From Uranotaenia lowii (taxonomy: Eukaryota; Arthropoda; Insecta; Diptera; Culicidae), in assembly GCF_029784155.1 (NCBI RefSeq), contig NC_073693.1:21240002-21304001 (forward strand): 64,000 nucleotides of DNA. The letters are read 5' to 3'. The notes under the pieces are model-generated. The model worked only from the letters and a program-made list of their open reading frames with translations, ran no database searches and was not told the origin of the DNA. Every line of letters starts with the position of its first letter. The stretch's first letter is position 1. Positions 37,732-47,974 of the stretch are shown one piece after another. The translations under genes were made by a program, and so were the position numbers.

Positions 37732-39237
37732 TTAGATCTTGAGGGTGGCACAGCGCCGTTCCAGCTCCTCGTTGAAGCTGTTGTCGAACACCTCGTCCTC
37801 GATCCACGTCTCGACGGTGCTGGCCGAGGTGCGCCGGGACGAGTTGGACGTCCGCCAGATGACGTCCGAGTCGATTTCGTAGTTTTTGTTGTTCAGGTTC
37901 TGCCAGATGTCGGTCCGGACCTGGTAGGGCGGGGGATATGTTTTGTTTTGCTGTTGCGGCTGATTCACAGGGCTGGACGTTGGACTGGAGGCCATTTCGT
38001 CGATGAAGGGGTTCCAGGAAGGCCGCTGTAGTGGGGACGGAAGTGTTTGGGTGGGGGATTCGCACTTTTGCGGGTACGAGTCCCAGGGGTTCTTTGAGAC
38101 CTTGTTCAGCCGATTGTTGAGATTGTAATTCCGCCAGGGGTCGATAAAATCTTCGCTTTTGCTCGTCACCACCTGAGCCAGCGGATGGTCGGAATTGTAC
38201 TCGAAGCTGAAGGACAGAATACTGTCTGCGGAGTGGGACGCTACGTAGGAACCGTTCTGAGATCGGTTGCTAGCCGTGGACGGAGAACTGGTTTCATTCC
38301 TCAGGTAACGCTTGTTCCGATCGAATTTCACCTTCTCGAAGACAATCTCTTCCAGATTAATCGAACGTCGTTCCATTCGGGGGGTTGTTTGAACCTCTGG
38401 CATCGGTTGACTCAACTCGAACTGTAACCGGCCACCACTTTCCTGGTGTGAAGAATGCGACCGGAAACCATCGAATTCGCATGCCATAAACTCGTCATCT
38501 TCGTCGTCCTCCTCCTCCCCAGGACCAAATTGCGTCTCGATTTGATTGTACTTTTTATGCTTGCCACTCAAAAACAGCGGCTTCGAGATTTTGCTCTTCT
38601 CCGACGTCTGCGAGGCCAGATTATTGGTATTAACAACACTTCCTCCGCATAGCTTACCATCATTCGTCTCCACAACCCCACTTCCTCCGGCTACGTGATA
38701 AAGCGTCTTGCTGATCTTATCCAATTTAGACGTCACGACGCTGCTATTATTCATCCCGGCACCATCTGCCACCATATCTTTAAACCCTCCGCCGGGACCA
38801 CCCCTCAACCGGAAGCACTTTTTCAGATTCACATTCTTGTTGCTGCTGATGTTTGTTCTTTTCCTCGGCAAATTCTTCCCATCCCGGGTCACCCGGTAGT
38901 TGTTCTGGGTGGCCGGTATCGTCGACTCGTTGACCGCACTCGTCGGTTCCAGTCGTCTCCGCACCGAAGGTTCCTCCTCAACTCCACTGGTCCAACTTTC
39001 TCCGGCACCACTTCCGAACCGTTCCGGTGAACTAGGTTGCACTTTGCACCGGGTCGGGGTGCAGTTCCGGTGCAGCTGGTACTTGCTCGTCGCTCGGTTG
39101 TTTAGCAATATCGACCGACCTGACGTCGGCCCACCTCCCTTACTTGACTTTGCCGTCACCGCAGTCGAACAGGACGGGGAGGATGTGGAACCGCTGCCGC
39201 TGCTGCTGCCCGGTTGGAAGGAGAATTTCCGGATAAT
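37732..39237 (-). CDS. 3' coding exon of an unrecognised, largely disordered protein
   Basis: The minus-strand exon begins after a strong acceptor (pyrimidine-rich tract then TTACAG, AG at 39238-39239) and ends ...ELERRCATLKI-stop at 37732. It gives 501 residues in phase 0, which fits the proposed first exon at 56503-56550; the joined protein would be about 517 residues. Composition is Ser/Asn/Pro-rich and mostly low in order. Features (joined numbering): Ser/Gly-rich N-terminus, acidic run EEEDDEDDE at about 257-265, and a C-terminal series of short aromatic motifs: DPWRNY (~382), NPWDSY (~399), WNPFIDEM (~423), DIWQNL, and WIEDEVFDNSFNEELERRC at the end. No enzymatic domain, signal peptide or membrane segment is visible. 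DPW and NPF are known AP-2-ear and EH-domain ligands, so an endocytic adaptor role is possible but only an inference. The codon-like, G+C-rich composition supports real coding. Confidence 0.85.
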   Translation of the reverse strand: MIRKFSFQPGSSSGSGSTSSPSCSTAVTAKSSKGGGPTSGRSILLNNRATSKYQLHRNCTPTRCKVQPSSPERFGSGAGESWTSGVEEEPSVRRRLEPTSAVNESTIPATQNNYRVTRDGKNLPRKRTNISSNKNVNLKKCFRLRGGPGGGFKDMVADGAGMNNSSVVTSKLDKISKTLYHVAGGSGVVETNDGKLCGGSVVNTNNLASQTSEKSKISKPLFLSGKHKKYNQIETQFGPGEEEDDEDDEFMACEFDGFRSHSSHQESGGRLQFELSQPMPEVQTTPRMERRSINLEEIVFEKVKFDRNKRYLRNETSSPSTASNRSQNGSYVASHSADSILSFSFEYNSDHPLAQVVTSKSEDFIDPWRNYNLNNRLNKVSKNPWDSYPQKCESPTQTLPSPLQRPSWNPFIDEMASSPTSSPVNQPQQQNKTYPPPYQVRTDIWQNLNNKNYEIDSDVIWRTSNSSRRTSASTVETWIEDEVFDNSFNEELERRCATLKI

Positions 39238-39809
39238 CTGTAACACAAACGAAAAAAGAAAAAAAAGAAATTAGTTTCAAGTCGTGTGTGTGTTTACGAC
39301 GCCCTTGACGCTGGCCGGACAGGGCTGCGATGGCTTGCTTGGATGGAACCTTTTATGGCGCCACGAAAGTTTTCGCAAACAACCGTTGTTGTTGTTTTGG
39401 TGGGAGGGGAAAGCAACACTAGAGAAATCGCATGTGTGAACAATTAACGGTAATTAACCTGCCCGGGGAGATGCTGTTGGAAAGTGGGGATGGAATCAAA
39501 CTGAGAGTTTCCGACGAGGAGAAATTTCTTTTGAAGGTACCTAATTAGGATTTTTTTACAGTCAAACTTTTCTAATTATTCTTTCATTTTTTATAACCCA
39601 GCATCCAATTTCTACAGAAACAAATTTGAAGTGTGAAGTGATCTGTTGCGCACTTGCTGTAACCGACAAAAATTAAATTTAACAAAACATAAAGTTAGAC
39701 CTCAGTTTTAAGTTCGAATAAGTCGAAATCTTAGGAAAAATCCAAATAATCTAACGATCAATCATTTCCGGTTTCAGATAACGCGCAGATTTATATATAC
39801 CAACCGTTG

Positions 39810-40300
39810 GTTGGCTGCGTCCTGTTATTGTTTATATCCGATTGCTTGTTTCTTTAATCGTTGTGTGAGCAGAAGCTTAAAAACACGTGGCCCTACATGC
39901 CCATGTTTGGAGAAAAAACTAAAGGTAAAAATATTAAGTTTAACTAACTAACTTTTCTATTTGACACTTCTTTTTAAAGGAGTAGCATCCTATTCAGATA
40001 GCACATGGAATTACAATCAAACTTTGGCTGCGTCCTGCCATTGTTTACATTTGGATGTTTAAAAATCCAAAGTTTTATATGAAAGTTGGAAAAACAGGAT
40101 CGCCAAGTGGTCTTTCGATTAGAAAATTAAGAAACTGAAGATGAAAGATGGTGAATCCTAATTTTGTGCTGGAAAACTTGATCACTCAGTGGACAAAAAG
40201 ATCTACGATTGCGTGATTACAAGCGACTTTTGTCCGCTAGGAGTACGCGATTTGGTAGAAACACAGGTAACTCAGCAAATTACTTGACCATAAAAAGAAT
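39810..40300 (+). pseudogene. Decayed N-terminal fragment of a DD37E-like mariner transposase
   Basis: A frame around 40100-40290, with stops, reads KIKKLKMKDGES then VDKKIYDCV and VRDLVETQVTQ. This lines up with IKKYGEHCTF, IDKKVRDAY and VRDVARKVGTS in the relic at 47.3 kb. The motif TGGCTGCGTCCT followed by TTGTTTA occurs twice here (~39811 and ~40024) and once at ~47246, upstream of that relic. Strongly eroded; the boundaries are uncertain. Confidence 0.4.
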
Positions 40301-40319
40301 GGGTCTAGAAATCTCTTTT

Positions 40320-40690
40320 AGACTTTGAAGCCAGAACAATTGAATTTGAATATAAAAGATTCTAGAATCCAAATTTTGCATCATAATTTGAAATTTAAAA
40401 CTGACAAGTTCTGAATCAGAAACATGGATCTTACCACTAAACTTAAATTGGAGTCTGAATATTCAATTTTGAATTCTGAATCTTAACTACGAATCCTGAA
40501 ATCTGAGTTCAAAATTCTCAATATTGAACTCTTAATTCTAAACTCACCGTTTTCAAATAGAAATCCAATCCTGGGAATACTAAACAATTTTCAGCTGAGA
40601 AACTCAACTCAGAAATCTCAAATCAGAATTCCCAACACAAAACGAAATTTTGAATTCTCAACTCTGAATTGAGAAAGATCTCGTGAGTTA
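40320..40690. repeat. Degenerate short-motif repeat (gaattctgaatctcaa type)
   Basis: Loose repetition of 'attctgaatc', 'aactcagaatc', 'aaattttgaattct' without clear period, between transposon relic and unique intron sequence. Confidence 0.5.
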
Positions 40691-42625
40691 AAAAAATCAA
40701 AGATCTCTTAAAGATATTGCGATGTGATCCTGAACCTTCTTTTTTGTTAATTTTCGCCTTACCTGAGGATCAAATTTCCAATTAGTAAACCGTCACCACC
40801 TCTCTCAAGACAAAACCACACACAACAGTTTTTCTAAAAATAAAAATAAAACCGCTGGCATCGCCGCTTTCATCTGCGGTCTTTCCCAATTACCATAAAT
40901 CACCCCCCTGAATTCGTTCGGAGAGTTTCCAGTTCCCGGTATTGTCCTTCTCGAAGCCGCGCCATATCTGGTGGGATTCATCTCTGAAGAAAAAATCCGA
41001 AAAAAAACATACACAAAATAAAATCTCTTCAAGTCATTTCCTGTTTGGTTGCTGTTCCCTTGAAGAGGGCTGAAGCAGGAGGAAAAAATATCCAAAATGC
41101 TTCAAAACTCTCCCAGGCTCCCAAATATGGACCTTGAGAGAGACGAAGTGGACAGACGCGAAACCGGGGAGACCCCCAGCCAGCTTTGCCAGGCTGATAC
41201 ACATCAGCAACAGCAGCGATCCGTTGAGTTTTTCTTTTACTTTATCTTTAGAAGACTCGCTGTTGCTCCTTTTGAGGGACCCAAAAAGAAAGAATAAAAA
41301 AACAACCGCTTGGAGTTATGATGCTTAAACATTTTCCCATCAAAACAGCGTCGTCATCACCGCAATCATCATCATCCTTGGTAACGTCGTCATTGTAAAG
41401 TCATCATCATCATGAAAGTTGCACAAGCATAAACGATAGAAAAGGATTTCATCAGGAACTGGTTCAAAAATACGAACGAAACGGAGGAAAACAAGCAACG
41501 CAACAACATGACTTAATTTTGTCTCCACCTCCGGGGAAAATCATCCCCCCTTACCGTTAGTGGTTTTTTTCCCTCTCTTTTCTTTCTTTATTTCATTTTG
41601 AAAGTTCCGATAAAAATAAAGCCATTGCTCGGTGCGTTTCGATGGTTGTTGTTCGTGATGAATAAAAACATAAAACCTGGGCACATACGCATCAGAAATC
41701 TCTGAACATGACACAGGCTTCCTTACCCTCTTAGCTTAGCTCAAGAAGGAACATTCCCACACATAAATCTATCGACAATCCACCACGCGCCAGCTGCCGG
41801 CCTCTAAGGCCACCTCGTAATGCAGCAGACCTCAAAAGGCATAAACCAAAAGTTCTAAGACCCTGGGAAAATTCGGATCATCACACCTGTTCTCGTCCGA
41901 AATCACTCAACGAGAATGGACGAGAGAGATAAAGAAGGAAAATCCTTCAGCAGCCACCAGAAACCCAAATTCGAAAGAGAGACCCACAAAAAAAAGAATA
42001 ACTAGAAGTATACAGAATAAATTCACTCGAAACAAATCCATGGGAAAGTAAACTTCCACCGAACCGGAGTGTGTTGTTGATTCCAATAACAGAAAAGAAC
42101 CAAAATAATAAAGAGGACGGCGACGACGAAGACCGTTCGTCCGCTGGTTGATCGCATATGGCAGGGATGTGGGTCCTGTATTTTTTTTCTCTGTTTGTAA
42201 TGCTCTCTCCTGGTAAGGTCGTTACTTCCTTTTGGCGACAGCCAAGAAAAGGACCACGACGAGACGTTCGATATGTGTGAGCACAGCAGCTTTTTTGTTT
42301 GATTTTCTTTCTCGGTCCAAAGAACCGAAAAAAACCCCCGGCAAAACGGTCACGCAGTCGGCAGATGACGAATTTCGGATTTATTTTATTCCGATCAAGC
42401 GACCATGGTCCTTACATGGCTTTTGAGATTTATTATTGCTTTTTCAAGCGTCTTGGAGTGTTGTCAGGAAGAAGACGAATGATGGTGCGATACACGGATA
42501 TTAAAAGTCGCACGCACGGGTTGAATCTTGATTTCGCTTGAAGGTCTCTCTAACTAGACTTTTCGGTTGAGAACGTTTAAAATGAAATGCAATCATCGCT
42601 CAAACATGTCCAAACTCCTGCTGAA
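40691..42625. other. Intronic sequence without recognised features
   Basis: No coding frame with a known motif, no tandem array and no transposon terminus recognised. Confidence 0.5.
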
Positions 42626-42629
42626 ATCC

Positions 42630-44230
42630 TTTGTTTTGGCCTTCCGGTGGAAAAAGACGGAATTGGCTTAGAAAGCGCAGATTTGTAAGGCTGCTGCTGA
42701 TTGTTTGTGTTGATTTGGCCTTCCGGTGGAAAAAGACGGAATTGGCTTAGAAAGCGCAGATTTGTAAGGCTGCTGCTGATTGTTTTTGTTGGTTTGAATT
42801 TGCGGTGGAAAAGACGGAATGGCTTAAGAAGCGCAGATTGTAAAGGTTGCTGCTATGATTGTTTGTTTGATTAGGCCTTCCGGCGAAAAAAGACGGAATA
42901 GGCTAGGAAGCGCAAATTTTTTGGACTGTTGCTGATGATTGTTTGTTTTGATTTGGCCTTCTGGTAGAATGAATTAGCTTAGGAAGCGCAGATTTTTAAG
43001 GCTGTTGCTGCTAATTGTTTGTTTTGATTCGGCTTTCCGGAGAAAAAGAAGGATTGGCTTAGAAATCGCAGATTTCTAAGGCTGTTGCTGATTGTTTTTG
43101 TTGATTTCACTTTCCGGTGGAAAAAGACGGAATTGGCTTAGGAAGCGCAGATTTTTTGGACTGTTGCTGCTGATTGTTTGCTTTGATTTGGCCTTCTGGT
43201 GGAAAAAACGGAATAGCTTAGGAAGCGTAGATTTTTAAGATTGCTGCTGATTTTTTGTTTTGATTTGGACTTTCTATGGAAAAGGACGGAATTGGCTTAG
43301 AAAGCGCAGATTTTTTAGGCTGCTGCTGATTGTTTGTGTTGATTTGGCTTTCCGTTGAAAAAAGATGGAATGGCTTAAGAAGCGCAGATTTTTAAGGCTG
43401 CTACTGATTGTTTGTTTTGATTTTGTTTTCCAGTGGAAAAGACGGAATGGCTTAGAAAGCGCAGATTTTTAAGGTTGCTGCTGATTAAATGTGTTGATTT
43501 GGCCTTTCGGTGGAAAAAGATGGAATGGCTTAAGAAGCGCAGATTTTAAAGGATGATGCTGACTGTTTGTTTTGATTTTGTTTTCCAGTGGAAAAGCCGG
43601 AATTGGCTTAGAAAGTGCAGATTTTAAGGTTGCGGCTGATTGTTTGTGTTAGTTGGGACTTCCGGTGAAAAAAGATGGAATGGCTTAAGAAGCGCAGATT
43701 TTTAAGGCTGCTACTGATTGTTTGTTTTTATTTGGCCTTCCAGTGGAAAAAAAACGGAATGGCTTAGGAAGCGCAGATTTTTAAGGCTGCTGCTGATTGT
43801 ATGTGTTGATTTGGCCTTTCGGTGGAAAAATACGGAATGACGCGCAGATTTTTGAGGCTGCTGCTGATTGTTTATGTTGATTTGGCCTTTCGGTAGAAAA
43901 AGACGCAATTGGAAATTCGGCGGAAAAAGACGGAATTGGCTTAGAAAGCGCAGATTTTTAAGGTTACTGCTTGAATTTGCGTTAAAAAAGACGAAAATGC
44001 TAAAGAAGCGCAGATTTGTAAGGCTGCTGCTGATTGTTTATTTTGATTTTGCCTTTCGGTGGGGAAAAAACGGAACTGGCTTACGAAGCGCAGATTTTGA
44101 AGACTGTTGCTGCTGATTCTTTGTTTTGATTTGGCCTTCCGATGAAAAAGACGGATTGGCTTAGAAATCGCAGATTTCTAAGGTTGCTGCTGATTGTTTG
44201 CTTTGATTTTGCCTTCCGGTGGAAAAATCA
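42630..44230. repeat. ~79-bp minisatellite, about 20 copies
   Basis: Unit of 78-82 bp built from TTGGCCTTCCGGTGGAAAAA, GACGGAATTGGCTTAGAAAG, CGCAGATTTTTAAGG and CTGCTGCTGATTGTTTG. The first two copies (from 42636 and 42715) are almost identical, with a 79-bp period. Later copies diverge by substitutions and small indels, and one copy near 43890-43925 is truncated. No sustained reading frame runs through the units. Lies inside the proposed intron. Confidence 0.93.
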
Positions 44231-45099
44231 AATATAATATAAAAATTATAAATCACGTTTCTGAGGGATTTTTATTGATTTTAACTTCAATCCAACCCAA
44301 TCGAATCACCTTTTAGAGCCTTTTAAAGTCAAAGGTATCATACTTTCCCCAGAGATCCGCAACATTAAACCGCTAATAACCCCCTATAAAAATTAAAAAC
44401 CCAATAAACAATCGAAAACGGCCAATGAATGAATGAACGAAAATCCCTTCCCAAATGGATGGATGGATGGAATCGATGGGTCAACGATTTCCCCGTGTGT
44501 TTATCTCCTGCCTTACTGCTTTATACGAGCTTTCGTACGCGTAGGAATCGATCCTTAATTGTGAACAGTTCCCACAGGTCAGTTTCGGCTGAAAATCGAC
44601 AGCAGCACCAGCATAATCATCATTATCAATGAAAGGTTCCGAGACCCTCGAGAAGAAAAAACGTAAAAAAAACACATTCGCACTCGCGTGGTTTTAATTT
44701 GCACTTTTGCCCGACTCGACTCGATTCCAGTAAGACCGCTCTGGGCTCTTACTTTTGCATTTAATTCGCTCCCTGGGATGGGAACAACCTTTTCCGATTT
44801 TTCCTTTTATTTTTGCTACCGTTTTGCTGGTTGTTTCCTTTTATTGAGGTTTCCAAAACAAGAAAAAAATCGAGGTTCCGATGATCCGCTGCCAAATTTG
44901 GCAGCAGTCAATATGCCAAAAAAAAGTTCGATATTTTTCCCCAGCCAGACACCGCTCTCGAATTCGTTCGTGCCTTCCATATTGATTGTTTAATCGCTCG
45001 AAGGGCCAATGCGGTGTCTGCTCGTTGATTTACGTAAGAGTTTTCCCACAGTTGTCGAAGAATTGGGGCGACGTAGTGGTTTAAGGGAAAAAATAACTA
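44231..45099. other. Intronic sequence without recognised features
   Basis: Mixed sequence, short frames on both strands, nothing recognised. Confidence 0.45.
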
Positions 45100-45440
45100 A
45101 ATAAAACGTCTTTCTACTTCCACACCTTGAAGATGTTTGACAAAAGGATCGAAACGTCAAGTTGTGATTTTTTTTGGATTTTCCACCTTAGGAAATACAA
45201 ATCACGGAAGGCTTTAAGCTCGTTGTAGTTTAATATAAAAATAATAAATTGACGTTTCGACCCTTTCTTCAGTCATCTTCAAGGTTTCAAACGTTTTAAA
45301 AAAATCAATTTTCGTTTTGAATTTGTTTAGCTGTTGAAGGCTTTGATTTCTGATGATTTTAAAGGTAAGAAGGAGAAACTAAACATATTGAGGTTTCGAC
45401 GTTTCCTTCTATCATCTTCAAGGTGCGAAAGGTTATTTTT
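45100..45440. repeat. Three copies of a CATCTTCAAGG / CGAAACGTC motif, one inverted
   Basis: CCTTGAAGATG...GGATCGAAACGTCAA at ~45124-45162, its reverse complement TTGACGTTTCGACCCTTTC...CATCTTCAAGG at ~45250-45285, and TTTCGACGTTTCCTTC...CATCTTCAAGG at ~45393-45422. Short dispersed inverted repeats, perhaps remnants of a hairpin-type element. Confidence 0.6.
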
Positions 45441-46979
45441 AAACAAGAACGTCCAAACTAATTGTGTATTGACCTAGTCAATTTTTCTCGCAACTTCCCC
45501 ACCGGTTTTGCGGGAAACACTCAAAGTTCTCACCGTCAATTTGGCTTGGTTGCTTTTCGGAATGATGGACTTTCCGCTTTTCGAAGAAGGGTGATTGGCG
45601 GGGAGACGATGATAACGATTGGCCTCTGGTGCGCGTTTTACCATTCTGTTTTTTTTTTTGTATCTCCTTTTATCTCCTCCGGATACGTGGGAAAGTGTCT
45701 CGCTGTTGCGAATTTTCGCCCAGAAGGAAGGCAGAATAATAAATTCGCAGAACGAAACAGACGGGGAAAAAAAAGCTCTGAATTGGACGAATCGAATCCG
45801 ATGGCAAAAAGATAAACACATAAACTGACTGAGACGGAAAAAAAGTTGGCAGAGGGGGGAACCAGACAATGGAATCAACGCTGAAGGAAGAGGCTGAAGT
45901 ATCGCTACGTCGTCGTCGTTTGTTATTATCATCGCCATCAGCGGCAGCACCACCATCATTTGGGACATTATATCATATATGAGTGTTGTCGTTTTTTTCT
46001 CTTTTTTTTTTTTGTTCCACTTCATCACAGTAGCAAGCGAATGTTTTCTCCTTTTATGAAGATTTGCTTCGCAAATATGTCCCAGATTTGGTCAGACCCC
46101 AGGGGGAAACAATGGTGTTAATGCTGGTGGTCTTGAAGACAAAAAAAAGAATGAAAACAATAACGATCATCCACAATTATTGTAATTTGGACGACGATGC
46201 AGAAGTGATTTTTAAAGTTGATGATCTGGTTTTTGGAGTTAAATTTGGCTCAATTGGGCCTCAATGTGATGTTAATTTTCCCCATGAAGAACATCACAGC
46301 ACAATACGTTGCCTACCCAAAGGCGTTTACAACTGTCTTTTTTGTGGTAGAATATAAATTTAGGCGTTTACGGTGAGCGTCACAGTGACGTTCAATGTAT
46401 TTTTGAGTAGTATTCAATTGTTAAAAATTTACAAGGAAAAGTGATGATCGAAAAATTGCCACCCAGTCTAATTAAGTACTAACCTTTAAACATAAAACGA
46501 AGACGGTTCCAAAAATAGGCCTCCAACTTAAGTCACACTGCTGCAGGGAATTAAAATTGCTTTCGAATAACAAGCTCCCTCGAAAAATTCTAAAAATTAC
46601 GAAACCCATCTATTTCGATCGCTTCGAGGCGCCAACAAACTGAGGAAGCAAGAATGGCTAAATTTTCCCGAATTAATTCGAGGAAGACGACGAAGGCGAT
46701 GCGACCCGGCAAACCAATTATCGATTCGGGGGAAGGAAAGGATTCGAGACGAGAGGCGTTTGGAGGAAAACATCCTTTTCGGAATAAATAGTATCACTCT
46801 GGGGGTGATACTCACTCAATTACGACGCACCACTGGTAAAACGAGTGGCGGGCGTCTAAAATTTCAAAATGTTGCTTAAAATAGAAGCGGTACTTACGTT
46901 TTGTCAAGTCAGTTGTAGAAAATTCTGTTTGAGGCACTCAATAGTTTTCTGTTTCTTGTGTTGTTTTTATCGAAATTTG
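45441..46979. other. Intronic sequence without recognised features
   Basis: No domain, tandem array or transposon end recognised. Confidence 0.4.
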
Positions 46980-47225
46980 TGTTTAAGCAACCGTGAAACG
47001 CGCTTCATTTATTTTTAAACAACAGTCTAACAAAGAGAGTTCAATTTTTAGTTCATAAGGTCGAACTCAGCTTTGCTGCCTCGCCGAAGGAAAAAAAAGG
47101 GATCAATTTTGAGCGCGCAGTTCGAACTCTGTTTTGAACCATCGCAAGGAGGAAAAAGGGTACTTAACTTTAAGTTTATAGAATCGAACTGTGTTTTGAA
47201 CCTCGGTCATACCTAATTTTGAGTT
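46980..47225. repeat. Three diverged ~75-bp repeats before a mariner relic
   Basis: Variants of 'tcgaact(c/g)tgttttgaacc' plus 'gg(a)aaaaaggg' and 'aattttgag' recur about every 65-80 bp (around 47060, 47125, 47185). May be subterminal repeats of the adjacent DD37E relic. Confidence 0.45.
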
Positions 47226-47336
47226 AAAAAAGGGAGCGTGTACTGGCTGCGTCCTTTTGTTTACTCATTTTTGTAACGTGCACGTTAGCGTGTGATAACA
47301 TAAAAAACAACATTTAATTTGTGATTACATTTCAAA

Positions 47337-47974
47337 ATGCGTGGTCTTACTCCGGAGAAAAGAAAAAGTATCATGCACTAGTGGTGTACTATGAGTGGAA
47401 TCTTATTGAGAAAATTTGCCAAAGAAGAGGATGTTAGCGTCGATGCGGCACGGACAGCTATTAAGAAATATGGTGAACATTGTACATTTGATGATGAACC
47501 GAGGAGTGGTCGAAAATCTGGTCCTGTAAGTCCTGCTATCGACAAAAAGGTCAGGGATGCCTACTAACAGAAACCATCGGCTTCCGTTCGGGATGTGGCG
47601 AGAAAAGTCGGGACTTCGACGTCTAACGTGATGCGTGCTAAAGTGCGACTTGGGCTCAAGACGTACCGGAAGAAGAAAAAAACTAGAAGGAAGCCAAATC
47701 AAGCCGCTTCTGTCAAACCAAGAGCCCGGAAACAGTATGATTCAATATTTTGCAATAGTTCTGGGTGCATTATCATGAACGATGAAATATTTATATATGT
47801 GAAAATGAACTATAAAACCCTTCCTGGGCCACAATACTTCAATTTACGCAAGGACAAGGATATCCCCGAAACGGAAAAGGCCATTTTCGCCGAAAAATTT
47901 GGCAAGAAGGTGAAGTTGGTGAGTTGGTGTGGCAAAATATCTAGCTCGTACGTCACATCGGAAACAATGAACAC
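47337..47974 (+). pseudogene. DD37E-like mariner transposase relic, N-terminal part
   Basis: From ATG 47337 the reading frame gives a helix-turn-helix region (RKFAKEEDVSVDAARTAIKK, then SASVRDVARKVGTSTSNVMR) and a catalytic-core start, CIIMNDEIFIYVKM and KTLPGPQYFNL. This parallels CILMDDETYVKAD and IPGQKFYL of the intact element at 19.96 kb. Two in-frame stops (after SIMH and after VRDAY) inactivate it. The first catalytic Asp pair reads ND. The relic is cut at TSETMN by a 3-kb hAT-type insertion and resumes at 50980. Confidence 0.85.

Noticed and set aside
45474..46028. Minus-strand frame of 184 codons
   Set aside because: Low-complexity, no domain, and overlaps plus-strand frames of similar quality.
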